NCBI RefSeq assembly: GCF_006438825.1
Contig: NZ_RCZP01000006.1
Coordinates: forward strand, 78,876 to 142,875
Source of the DNA: Muricoccus nepalensis
Lineage (GTDB): Bacteria > Pseudomonadota > Alphaproteobacteria > Acetobacterales > Acetobacteraceae
DNA length: 64,000 nucleotides
Direction: 5' to 3'
Of the stretch, positions 52,326 to 59,564 are shown piece after piece. Every line of letters begins with the position of its first letter. Positions within the stretch are counted from its first letter, which is position 1. A program made the position numbers and the translations under genes. The notes under the pieces were generated by a model. It saw nothing but the letters and a program-made list of their open reading frames with translations, was not told where the DNA came from and made no database searches.

Positions 52326-54521
52326 GTGGCGGACAGGCTGGGGAAGGGCGCGGCGGACGAGGCCGACGCGCTGCGGGCGCGGGCCGATGCCGCGCGCGAC
52401 GGGCGCCGCTGGGCGGAGGCGGCGGAGGGCTACGCGGCCTTCCTGCGGCTGCGGCCCGACGACCGCGGCATCCTCGTGCAGCAGGGGCACTGCGTGAAGG
52501 AGGCGGGGGACCCCGCCGCGGCGCTCGCCCTCTACCGCCGCGCGGAGGCGATGGAGCCGCGCGACGCCGACATCCACCTCCAGATCGGCCACGCGCTGAA
52601 GGTGCTCGGGCGGCGCGGGGCGGCGGCGGAGGCCTATGGCCGCGCCCTCGTGCTCGACCCCGGCGGCACGCAAGGCGGGGCGGATGCCTGGGCGGAGTGG
52701 CTGGCCGCGCGCGACGCCCTGCCGGCGCCGCGCGCGACCGGGATGCTGCTCGACCTCTCCGATCTCGTGGCGTGGTGGATGGGGCGGCGCGCGCCGAGCG
52801 GCATCCAGCGCGTGCAGGCCGAGATCGCGGCGGTCAGCGAGGCCGGGTTCTGCGCCATGCACCCGGAGGAGGGGTTCTGGCGCGCCCTGCCGGCGCCGCT
52901 CTTCCACCGCCTGCACCACCTCTCCCGCAGCGGGGCCGACGCCGAGGCGCCGGAGTGGCGGGAGGCGGTGGGGGTGCTCGAGGCCTGGCGGCGGCGGGGC
53001 GGGCTGCTGCGGCCCGTGGCGGGGGCGACGATCGTCACCCTCGGCAGCGCCTGGTGGCTGCCGCGCTACGCGCCGGCGCTGCGGGCGGCGCGGGCGGCCG
53101 GGGCGCGGCACGTGCCGGTGCTGCACGACTGCGGGCCGCTGGTGCTGCCGGACGTGACGCCGCGGGAGACGCGGGCGGAGTTCGCGCGCTGGTTCTCGGC
53201 CCTGCCGGCGCTGGCCGACGGGGTGGTGGCGGTGTCGCAGGCGACGGCGGCGGAGTACCGGCGGCTGATGGCGCGGCACCTGCCGGGCTGGCCCGTGCCG
53301 CCCGTGATCGTCGTGACGCCGGACGGCCGGACGGAGGAGGACGCGGGGGAGGCCCCGCCCGCGCCGGCCGCGGCCCCGCGCGGGATCGCGCGGCTGCTCG
53401 GCCTCGCGCGGCGCGGGCGCCCGGCGCCGCCGCCGCCCGCCGTGCCGGGGCTGCCCGCCGGGCCCTATGTCCTGATGGTCTCGAGCTTCGAGCCGCGGAA
53501 GGGGCACCTCCTCGCCCTCGAGGCCTGGCGGCTGCTGCTGGCGCGGCGGGGGGCGGCGGGGACGCCGCGCCTGGTCCTCGCCGGGCGGCGGGCGCCGGGG
53601 GACGGGCCGGTGCTGGAGGCGCTGGCCGCGGACCCGGCGCTGGCCGCCCACGTCACGGTGCTGCACGACGCCGACGACGCGGCGCTCGGGCGCCTCTACC
53701 GCGGCTGCCTCTTCACGCTCTACCCGAGCCGGCACGAAGGGTGGGGGCTGCCGGTCTCGGAATCGCTGCTGCGGGGCCGCGTCGCGCTCGTCTCCGAGAT
53801 CCCCGCGCTGATGGAGAGCGGGCGGGCGGGGGCGGTGTTCGTCACGCCGGGCAGCGCGGGGGACCTGGCGACGGCGGCGGAGGGGCTGGTGGCCGACCCC
53901 GCGCGCCTGGCCGCGCTGGAGGCGCGCATCCCGCCCGGCGGCGGGCTGCGGCCCTGGGCGGAGGTGGCGGAGGCGCTGCGGGCGGCCGTGCGGCGCCTGG
54001 AGGCGAGGGAGGAGGCCGGGGAGGCGCGCCAGCCCCCGGCGCTGCCGCCCTGCCGGCCGGTGCCGCTGGGCCACGGGGGCCTGGCGGAGCCGGGGCCGGG
54101 GCTCGCCTTCGCCGCGGCGCTGCCGGTGGGCGGCGGCTGGCACGCGACGGAGGACTGGGGGGTCTGGACGATGCCCGGGCGCGCGGCGCTGCGGCTGGCG
54201 GCGCCCTCCGGGGGGCCGGCGCGGGTCGCCCTCGCGCTGCGGCCGGCGCCCGGGGCCACGGGCGCGCTGCGGGTGACGCTGGCGCGCGAGGGGGTGGTGC
54301 CGGTGGCCTTGGAGTGCCCGGCCGGAGCGGAGGAGGTCTCGCTCGAGATCGAGGCGGGCGGGCCGGTGCTGGAGCTGGCGGTCGAGGCGCCGGGCACGGC
54401 GCTGCCGGACGGGGGGCCGAAGGTGGGGGCCGGGCTGGCCGCGGTCGCGGTGATGCGGGCGGGGGCGCCGGAGGACCGGATCGCCTATCTCGAGGCGCGC
54501 ATGCTGGTGCCCGTCGCCTGA
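52326..54521 (+). CDS. TPR-glycosyltransferase fusion with C-terminal extra domain
   Basis: A 731-residue protein in three parts. Residues 5-125 are TPR-like helices (GRRWAEAAEGYAAFLRLRPDD and following repeats). Residues 139-560 are a GT-B transferase, with LLDLSDLVAWWMGRRAPSGIQR, VLMVSSFEPRKGH near 380, and YPSRHEGWGLPVSESLLRG near 468. Residues 580-731 are a Gly/Ala/Val-rich segment with WHATEDWGVWTMPG, resembling a beta-sandwich or carbohydrate-binding module. The start is placed at GTG 52326 with GGGGAGA nine bases upstream; earlier ATGs at 52308, 52287 and 52206 are in frame. Confidence 0.83.
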   Translation: MADRLGKGAADEADALRARADAARDGRRWAEAAEGYAAFLRLRPDDRGILVQQGHCVKEAGDPAAALALYRRAEAMEPRDADIHLQIGHALKVLGRRGAAAEAYGRALVLDPGGTQGGADAWAEWLAARDALPAPRATGMLLDLSDLVAWWMGRRAPSGIQRVQAEIAAVSEAGFCAMHPEEGFWRALPAPLFHRLHHLSRSGADAEAPEWREAVGVLEAWRRRGGLLRPVAGATIVTLGSAWWLPRYAPALRAARAAGARHVPVLHDCGPLVLPDVTPRETRAEFARWFSALPALADGVVAVSQATAAEYRRLMARHLPGWPVPPVIVVTPDGRTEEDAGEAPPAPAAAPRGIARLLGLARRGRPAPPPPAVPGLPAGPYVLMVSSFEPRKGHLLALEAWRLLLARRGAAGTPRLVLAGRRAPGDGPVLEALAADPALAAHVTVLHDADDAALGRLYRGCLFTLYPSRHEGWGLPVSESLLRGRVALVSEIPALMESGRAGAVFVTPGSAGDLATAAEGLVADPARLAALEARIPPGGGLRPWAEVAEALRAAVRRLEAREEAGEARQPPALPPCRPVPLGHGGLAEPGPGLAFAAALPVGGGWHATEDWGVWTMPGRAALRLAAPSGGPARVALALRPAPGATGALRVTLAREGVVPVALECPAGAEEVSLEIEAGGPVLELAVEAPGTALPDGGPKVGAGLAAVAVMRAGAPEDRIAYLEARMLVPVA

Positions 54522-54553
54522 GGCCGTTCTCCTGAGGCCGGTGTCCTGAGGAA

Positions 54554-54576
54554 GGGGCCGGCGGGAGGCCGGCCCC
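54554..54576. terminator. Perfect 9-bp hairpin between convergent capsule genes
   Basis: GGGGCCGGC (54554-54562) pairs with GCCGGCCCC (54568-54576) over a five-base loop. It lies between the stop of the TPR-glycosyltransferase (+) and the stop of the polysaccharide export gene (-), and probably ends both transcripts. No U-run is present. Confidence 0.5.
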
Positions 54577-54582
54577 GCCGCG

Positions 54583-56349
54583 CTACATGAAGATCCGGGC
54601 CGCGAGCGCGGTCTGGTAGATGAGCTGGAACACGTCGCGCGTGACCTGGAACAGCTTCGGGTCGAGCCGCGGGAGGGCGATCAGCTCGTCGCCGGGGCGC
54701 GGGCCGACGCGGGGCTCGAGCACGATCTCCCCGCTCGCGCGGCGGATCATGATGTTCGAGAGGTTGCCGCGCTGCGTCAGGCCGCCGGCCTGCTGCACGT
54801 AGTCCTCGATGCGGAGGTTCGGGCGCCAGAGCACGGCCTGGGGCGCGGTCACCTCGCCGGCCACCATCACCACCTCGCTCCGCTCCGGCACGACGACGGT
54901 GTCGCCGTCCTCGAGGCGCGTGTCGGTGCAGCGGCCGCTGCCGTCGGAGACGACGAGCCGTCCCTCCGGCTGGATGCGGCGCGCGCGGGAGATGTACTGC
55001 GAGACGAGCTGCGCCTCGCTCGCGCGGATCTCGGCGACGCCGGTGGTGGAGGAGGTGGCGCTGAAGAGCTGGCGCTCGAGGCGGTCCAGCGTCTCGTTGA
55101 TGGTGCGGAGCTGCTGGGCAGCCAGGCGCGGGCGGAGGAGGAAGACCGACTGCGTGTCCGCCAGCACGGGGTCGACGGCCACGTGGTCGAGGAGCTGGCA
55201 GAGGCCGATGTCGCGGTCGGCGATGAGCACGGAGGGGCCGATGCGGCTGCCCTCGATCGTGACCCGGATGGTCTGGGCGGGGGCGTCCGTGATGAAGCTC
55301 GCCACGTCCTGGTCGAGGAGGGAGATGCGGCGGAGCTCGGCGATGGTGGTGTAGCGCGACCAGGGCTGGCCGCTGCGGGTGCCGCGCACGACGACGTTGG
55401 TGGCCGACGGCAGGGGCGCCGCGAGCTGGACGAGCTCCTCGCCCGTCATGGCGCGGCCCGGCACCTCGAAGAGGTAGTTGTTGCGGATGGCGCCGTCCAC
55501 GCTGACGAGCGCGCCCTGCTTGCCGACGACGATCGTGTCGCCCTCGGCGAAGAGGTGGCCCGGCAGGCGGCCGGTGAGGAGGAAGGGGTAGAGGTCCACG
55601 CGCTGCACGGTGCGGCCGCCGCGGCGGATCTCGACGTCGCGGAAGGAGCCGCGCGCGGGGTCCACGCCGCCGGCCCGCATGAGGTAGTCGATCACGCTCT
55701 CCATGCCCGTGCCGGTGTGGCGGCCGGGGCTGCGGACGAAGCCGGTGACGAAGACGCCGATCCGGTTGACGTTCAGCAGCACGGCGTAGACCTGGACCTG
55801 CTGCGTGTAGATGCGGCGCACCTCGCCTTCGACGGCGGACTGGAGAGAGCCCGCGGTGGTGCCGGCGATGCGGATGGGGCCGATGCCCGGGAGGAAGAGG
55901 TTGCCGTCGCCGTCGACGGTGCCGATCGCCTCGGACTCGATCGCGCCCCAGACGCGGACCGAGACCCGGTCGCCGATGGCGATGCGGTAGTTCGGGTTCG
56001 GCGCGTCGGCCGGCGAGGGCGCAGGGCGGTTGAAGAGGCTGGCGCCGAAGACCGCGGAGGAGGGGCCGGGGCGGCGCGCCGCGTCGCCGAGGGGGCCGGC
56101 GACGACGGGGCCGCCCTCCGCCTCGGTCGCGGTGCCGGCGCGGGAGGTGATCGTGCCGTTGGGGAGGATGACGTCGTTCGCCTGCAGCGGCGCGGCCTGG
56201 GCGAGCATCGGGCCGAGGCGGCCGGGCACGGGCTGCTCGAGGAGCTGCGCGCGCGCGGCCGCGGGGGCGAGGGCCGCGAGGAGGGCGGCGAGGAGGGCGC
56301 TGCGGAGCTTGAGAGAGCGGGTGGTCCGCGCGGGTCCGGTCGGCGTCAT
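54583..56349 (-). CDS. kpsD: Outer-membrane polysaccharide export protein (KpsD/Wza type)
   Basis: A 588-residue exported protein that should form the periplasmic/outer-membrane channel for capsule. Signal peptide SALLAALLAALAPAAARAQ; polysaccharide-export domain from YRIAIGDRVSVRVWGAIESEAIGTVDGDGNLFLPGIG (about 118-200); SLBB-like domains in VFVTGFVRSPGRH, VSVDGAIRNNYLFEVPGRAMTGEEL and VMVAGEVTAPQAVLWRPNLRIEDYVQQAGG. No lipobox is visible, so it resembles KpsD more than lipoprotein Wza. The start at 56349 is 56 bases after the kpsE stop. Confidence 0.9.
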   Translation of the reverse strand: MTPTGPARTTRSLKLRSALLAALLAALAPAAARAQLLEQPVPGRLGPMLAQAAPLQANDVILPNGTITSRAGTATEAEGGPVVAGPLGDAARRPGPSSAVFGASLFNRPAPSPADAPNPNYRIAIGDRVSVRVWGAIESEAIGTVDGDGNLFLPGIGPIRIAGTTAGSLQSAVEGEVRRIYTQQVQVYAVLLNVNRIGVFVTGFVRSPGRHTGTGMESVIDYLMRAGGVDPARGSFRDVEIRRGGRTVQRVDLYPFLLTGRLPGHLFAEGDTIVVGKQGALVSVDGAIRNNYLFEVPGRAMTGEELVQLAAPLPSATNVVVRGTRSGQPWSRYTTIAELRRISLLDQDVASFITDAPAQTIRVTIEGSRIGPSVLIADRDIGLCQLLDHVAVDPVLADTQSVFLLRPRLAAQQLRTINETLDRLERQLFSATSSTTGVAEIRASEAQLVSQYISRARRIQPEGRLVVSDGSGRCTDTRLEDGDTVVVPERSEVVMVAGEVTAPQAVLWRPNLRIEDYVQQAGGLTQRGNLSNIMIRRASGEIVLEPRVGPRPGDELIALPRLDPKLFQVTRDVFQLIYQTALAARIFM

Positions 56350-56405
56350 GGCGGTCTGGGGTGTCCCGGGTTGCAGGGGGCGCAGGCGCGGGGCGGGGCG
56401 GCGGT

Positions 56406-57581
56406 TCACGACGCGTGCTCGCGGAAGCCGGAGAGGACGAGGGAGCCGATCCCGTAGATCACGAGGAGGACGGCGAGGAGGCTGACGACCGTGTAGGTGG
56501 CCTTCGGGTAGAGCGCGCTCTCGGCCTCCTGCGGCTCGGTCACGCGCGCGAGGTAGATCTGCTGGCGGGCGGCGTCGGCGCGGGCGGTCTCGAGGCTGGT
56601 GACGGCGGAGGCGAGCTGGCGGTCGGCGAACTCGCGCTCGAGCATCAGGCGCTCGTAGCCCGCGAGCTGGCGGGGCGCGGCGCCGTCGCCGGCGGTCAGG
56701 CGCTGGCGCTCGGCGCCGATCTGCGTCTCGAGCGACGCGATGCGGTTGCGCAGCACCGCGACCTGGGGGTTGTCGGGGCGCATGAAGGCGAGGCGCTCCT
56801 GCAGGTCGGCGCGGGCCTGGCTGAGCGCGCCCTCGAGCTTGGCGACGGTCTCCATGCTCGCCACCGCCTCCCGCGTGGGGTCGATCGCGCGGCCTTCCTG
56901 GCGGAAGGCGGTGAGGGCCTCGCGGGCGGCGACGACGCGGCGCTCGGCGATCTCGACCTCGCGCCGCGCGTCGGCGACGGCGCCGCCGCGCTGGCGCTCG
57001 CCGATGCGGTTGACGAGGTTCTCCGAGGCGCGGAGCAGGGCCTCGGCCAGCATCTTGGAATCCTCCGCGCGGAAGGTGCGGACCTGGAGGCTGACGGTGC
57101 TCGATTCCGTGTCGTAGTCGGCGACGACCATGCGGCGGAAGTAGCGGGTGAGGCTCTCGACCGTCGGGGCGGAGAACCAGAGGCGGGCGGCGAAGTCGGC
57201 CTCCGGGCGGCGCCAGACGCCGACGAGGTCGATGGAGTGGCGGAGCTCGCGCACGAGGTCGGGCGAGCGGAGGTACTCGCGCACGGCCAGCGAGTCCTCG
57301 GGCACCGACTTGAAGCCCGCGCCGCCGAGCACGGCGCCGAGGCCGCTCATCATGGTGTTGGAGGAGGGGCCGCGCACGAAGAAGCGCGCCTCGCTGACGT
57401 ACTGGTCGGCGGCGAGGGTGGTGAAGTAGGCGGTGGCGAGCGCGGTGGGCAGCGCGACGACGAGCAGCAGGCCGCGCCACTTGCGCAGCCGGCGGGCGAG
57501 GGCCGAGGGCGGGCGTGCGGGAACGGAGAGCCCCGCCGGCGCCGCCTCGTCAAAGGCGTTGATAGGCGGCGATACCTTCAT
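56406..57581 (-). CDS. kpsE: Capsule export inner-membrane protein KpsE
   Basis: A polysaccharide co-polymerase-like protein of 391 residues. Two membrane helices: LLLVVALPTALATAYFTTL near residue 40 and VVSLLAVLLVIYGIGSLVL near 370. Between them is a Wzz-like start (DQYVSEARFFVRG) and a long Ala/Glu/Arg coiled coil (200-330). It bridges the KpsMT transporter and the KpsD channel. The start is placed at ATG 57581 with AGGA five bases before it; ATGs at 57593 and 57602 are possible. All of them lie within the end of kpsT, an overlap of at least 32 bases. Confidence 0.9.
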   Translation of the reverse strand: MKVSPPINAFDEAAPAGLSVPARPPSALARRLRKWRGLLLVVALPTALATAYFTTLAADQYVSEARFFVRGPSSNTMMSGLGAVLGGAGFKSVPEDSLAVREYLRSPDLVRELRHSIDLVGVWRRPEADFAARLWFSAPTVESLTRYFRRMVVADYDTESSTVSLQVRTFRAEDSKMLAEALLRASENLVNRIGERQRGGAVADARREVEIAERRVVAAREALTAFRQEGRAIDPTREAVASMETVAKLEGALSQARADLQERLAFMRPDNPQVAVLRNRIASLETQIGAERQRLTAGDGAAPRQLAGYERLMLEREFADRQLASAVTSLETARADAARQQIYLARVTEPQEAESALYPKATYTVVSLLAVLLVIYGIGSLVLSGFREHAS

Positions 57582-58200
57582 CGAGGTCCTCATAGAACTC
57601 AAGGAGGCCGTTCCGGAGCACGACGGCGGTGCGGCAGTATTGCCGGATGTGGTCGGCGAAGTGCGAGACCATGAGCAGCGAGGCCTGGCCGAGGCGGTCC
57701 TCGAGCATGCGGCGGCAGCGCTCGACGAAGCGGCTGTCGCCGGCGGAGAGGGTCTCGTCCACGAGGTAGCAGTCGAACTTCACCGAGAAGGACAGGCCCA
57801 TCAGCAGGCGGCCCATCATGCCCGCGGAGTAGGTGCGGACCGGCTCGTAGAAGTAGGGGCCGAGCTCCGCGAACTCCTGCACGAAGTCGAGGGTCTCGCG
57901 CACGTCCTGGCCGTAGATGCGCGCGATGAAGCGGGCGTTGTCGGCGCCCGACATGCTCGACTGCACGCCGAAGCCGGAGCCGAGCGGCCAGGAGATGGAC
58001 ATCTCGCGCCGCACGCGGCCGCGCGTCGGCGCCTCGACGCCGGCCATGACGCGGATGAGGGTGGACTTGCCCGCGCCGTTGCGGCCGAGCACGCCGACCG
58101 CGTCGCCGCGACGGATCGTCGCGTTGATGCCGCAGAGGATGTCCCGCCGCCCGTGGCGCATGGGGTAGGACTTCCAGACGTCCTCGAGGATCAGGGACAT
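57550..58200 (-). CDS. kpsT: Capsule ABC transporter ATP-binding protein KpsT
   Basis: A 216-residue ATPase of the capsular polysaccharide exporter. Walker A GRNGAGKST, signature-equivalent YSAGMMGRLLMGLSF, Walker B CYLVDETLSAGD and the switch His in MVSHFADHIRQ are all present; the altered signature is normal for KpsT. The N-terminal MSLILEDVWKSYPMRHGRRDIL is typical. It powers KpsM, whose gene ends 21 bases upstream, and overlaps kpsE downstream. Confidence 0.93.
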   Translation of the reverse strand: MSLILEDVWKSYPMRHGRRDILCGINATIRRGDAVGVLGRNGAGKSTLIRVMAGVEAPTRGRVRREMSISWPLGSGFGVQSSMSGADNARFIARIYGQDVRETLDFVQEFAELGPYFYEPVRTYSAGMMGRLLMGLSFSVKFDCYLVDETLSAGDSRFVERCRRMLEDRLGQASLLMVSHFADHIRQYCRTAVVLRNGLLEFYEDLDEGIAAYQRL

Positions 58201-58221
58201 GGGGGGCTTCGCATCCGGAGC

Positions 58222-59037
58222 TCAGAAGATCTCGAGCTTGCGCCGGGCGCCGCGGAGGGCGGCGAGGCCGAGGAGGTTCACGACGAGGATGAAGAGGATG
58301 ACGTAGGGGATGTCGTAGTAGGAGACGAAGATGGCGCCGAAGATCGCCTCGCGGATCATCTCGTGGATGCTGACGAGCGGCACCCAGAGCAGCAGGTCGC
58401 GCGTCTCGGCGGGCAGCCAGGAGAGGGCGAAGAAGGCGCCCGAGAGCGGCATCATGAGGTAGGTGACGGGGTGGATGATCCGCTCCAGACCCTCCCAGCG
58501 CGCGACGCCGGCGGCCAGCATCATCGAGATGCCGTGGCAGAGCAGGAACATGAGGACGAGGCCGGCGAAGATCTGGGCGATGTTGGCTGGCCAGACCTCC
58601 GCGCTCCAGGCGGCGAGGCCGAGGATGATGAGGATGACGGCGAAGACGGCCGCGGCCTCCAGCAGGTTGCGGGCGATCAGCACGTCGACCGGCGTGACCT
58701 GGCGGTGGAAGAGCAGCGTGAGGTTCGAGTGCAGCGCGCTGCCCGCGCGGTTCACGACCGAGCGGAACATGAAGAAGGGCACGTAGCCGGAGATCGAGAA
58801 GAGGAAGGGGTCGGGGTTGCCGGGCAGCGCCTGGCCGTGGGCCGCGTGCATCGCGCCGAGGACGCTGCCGAGCACCATCGGTTCCAGGAAGAGCCAGAGG
58901 AAGCCGAGGTTGTGCCGCCCGAAGCGGGTCTGGATCTCGCGCATGATCAGGGCGCCGATGACGCGCGCCTGCACGGCCGGGCCCTCGACGAGCCAATGCC
59001 GCGGCGCCGGCCGGGCGTTGCCGGCGGCCGCGCTCAC
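58222..59037 (-). CDS. kpsM: Capsule ABC transporter permease KpsM
   Basis: A 271-residue ABC-2-type permease with about six helices. MREIQTRFGRHNLGFLWLFLEPMVLGSVLG at residues 32-61 is the conserved N-terminal region; RNLLEAAAVFAVILIILGL and PLSGAFFALSWLPAETRDLLLW follow. It moves a lipid-linked capsule chain across the inner membrane with KpsT. The GTG at 59037 overlaps the stop of the small lipoprotein gene by four bases (GTGA). Confidence 0.92.
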   Translation of the reverse strand: MSAAAGNARPAPRHWLVEGPAVQARVIGALIMREIQTRFGRHNLGFLWLFLEPMVLGSVLGAMHAAHGQALPGNPDPFLFSISGYVPFFMFRSVVNRAGSALHSNLTLLFHRQVTPVDVLIARNLLEAAAVFAVILIILGLAAWSAEVWPANIAQIFAGLVLMFLLCHGISMMLAAGVARWEGLERIIHPVTYLMMPLSGAFFALSWLPAETRDLLLWVPLVSIHEMIREAIFGAIFVSYYDIPYVILFILVVNLLGLAALRGARRKLEIF

Positions 59038-59522
59038 GGGCGGTAGACCGCGCCGCCGCGGAGGAGGGCGCGGGCGGCGACCCAGCCCTGGGAGGGGTCC
59101 TTGCAGTAGGTGGCGCCGGGCGCCCCGCCGGGCGCGGAGGCGGCGCCGAACTGCACCTCGCGGCACTCGCGGCCCGAGGCGGCGCTGTAGGTGCGGACGA
59201 GGCGCGCCTCGACCGTGCGGCCGCCATCGGCCAGCGGCACGGTCTCGGCCTGGCCGGGGCGGGCGCGGGCGGCGAAGGCGGCCAGCGGGTCGGCCGGGCG
59301 CACGGGCAGGACGACGCCGGTGGCGGGGGGCGGGGAGACGGGCGCGGGGCCCATGCCGACCGGGTTCCACCAGGTCGCTTCGGTGCTATGGGTCGAGCAG
59401 GCGGCGAGGGCGAGCAGGAGAATCGCCGGCGCGAGGCGCGCGGCGGGACGCGCCGGCCGGGCCGGGGCGGGGGGCTGAAGGGGCCCCGTCCGTCCGGGCC
59501 GGGCATCCAAGGTTTCGTTCAT
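59034..59522 (-). CDS. Small lipoprotein leading the capsule export operon
   Basis: A 162-residue protein with an extended Pro/Arg-rich N-terminus, hydrophobic AILLLALAAC with a lipobox at about residue 42, and a C-terminal domain with VEARLVRTYSAASGRECREVQFG and TYCKDPSQGWVAARAL. The paired Cys and the RxCRxV pattern resemble small outer-membrane lipoproteins found near alphaproteobacterial capsule genes, often named DVU3141-like; the role is unknown. Its GTGA overlap with kpsM suggests it works with the exporter. It diverges from kpsC across 42 bases. Confidence 0.75.
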   Translation of the reverse strand: MNETLDARPGRTGPLQPPAPARPARPAARLAPAILLLALAACSTHSTEATWWNPVGMGPAPVSPPPATGVVLPVRPADPLAAFAARARPGQAETVPLADGGRTVEARLVRTYSAASGRECREVQFGAASAPGGAPGATYCKDPSQGWVAARALLRGGAVYRP

Positions 59523-59564
59523 ACGATAAGTTTACCGCAGGACGTGGTGGCAGGCAAAACATCG

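Noticed and set aside
50427-54143. A 1238-codon minus-strand frame covering the glycosyltransferase region
   Set aside because: Its only credible part is the DUF3297 protein at its end; the rest reads as Pro/Arg/His shadow of the GT4 gene and of the plus-strand glycosyltransferase.
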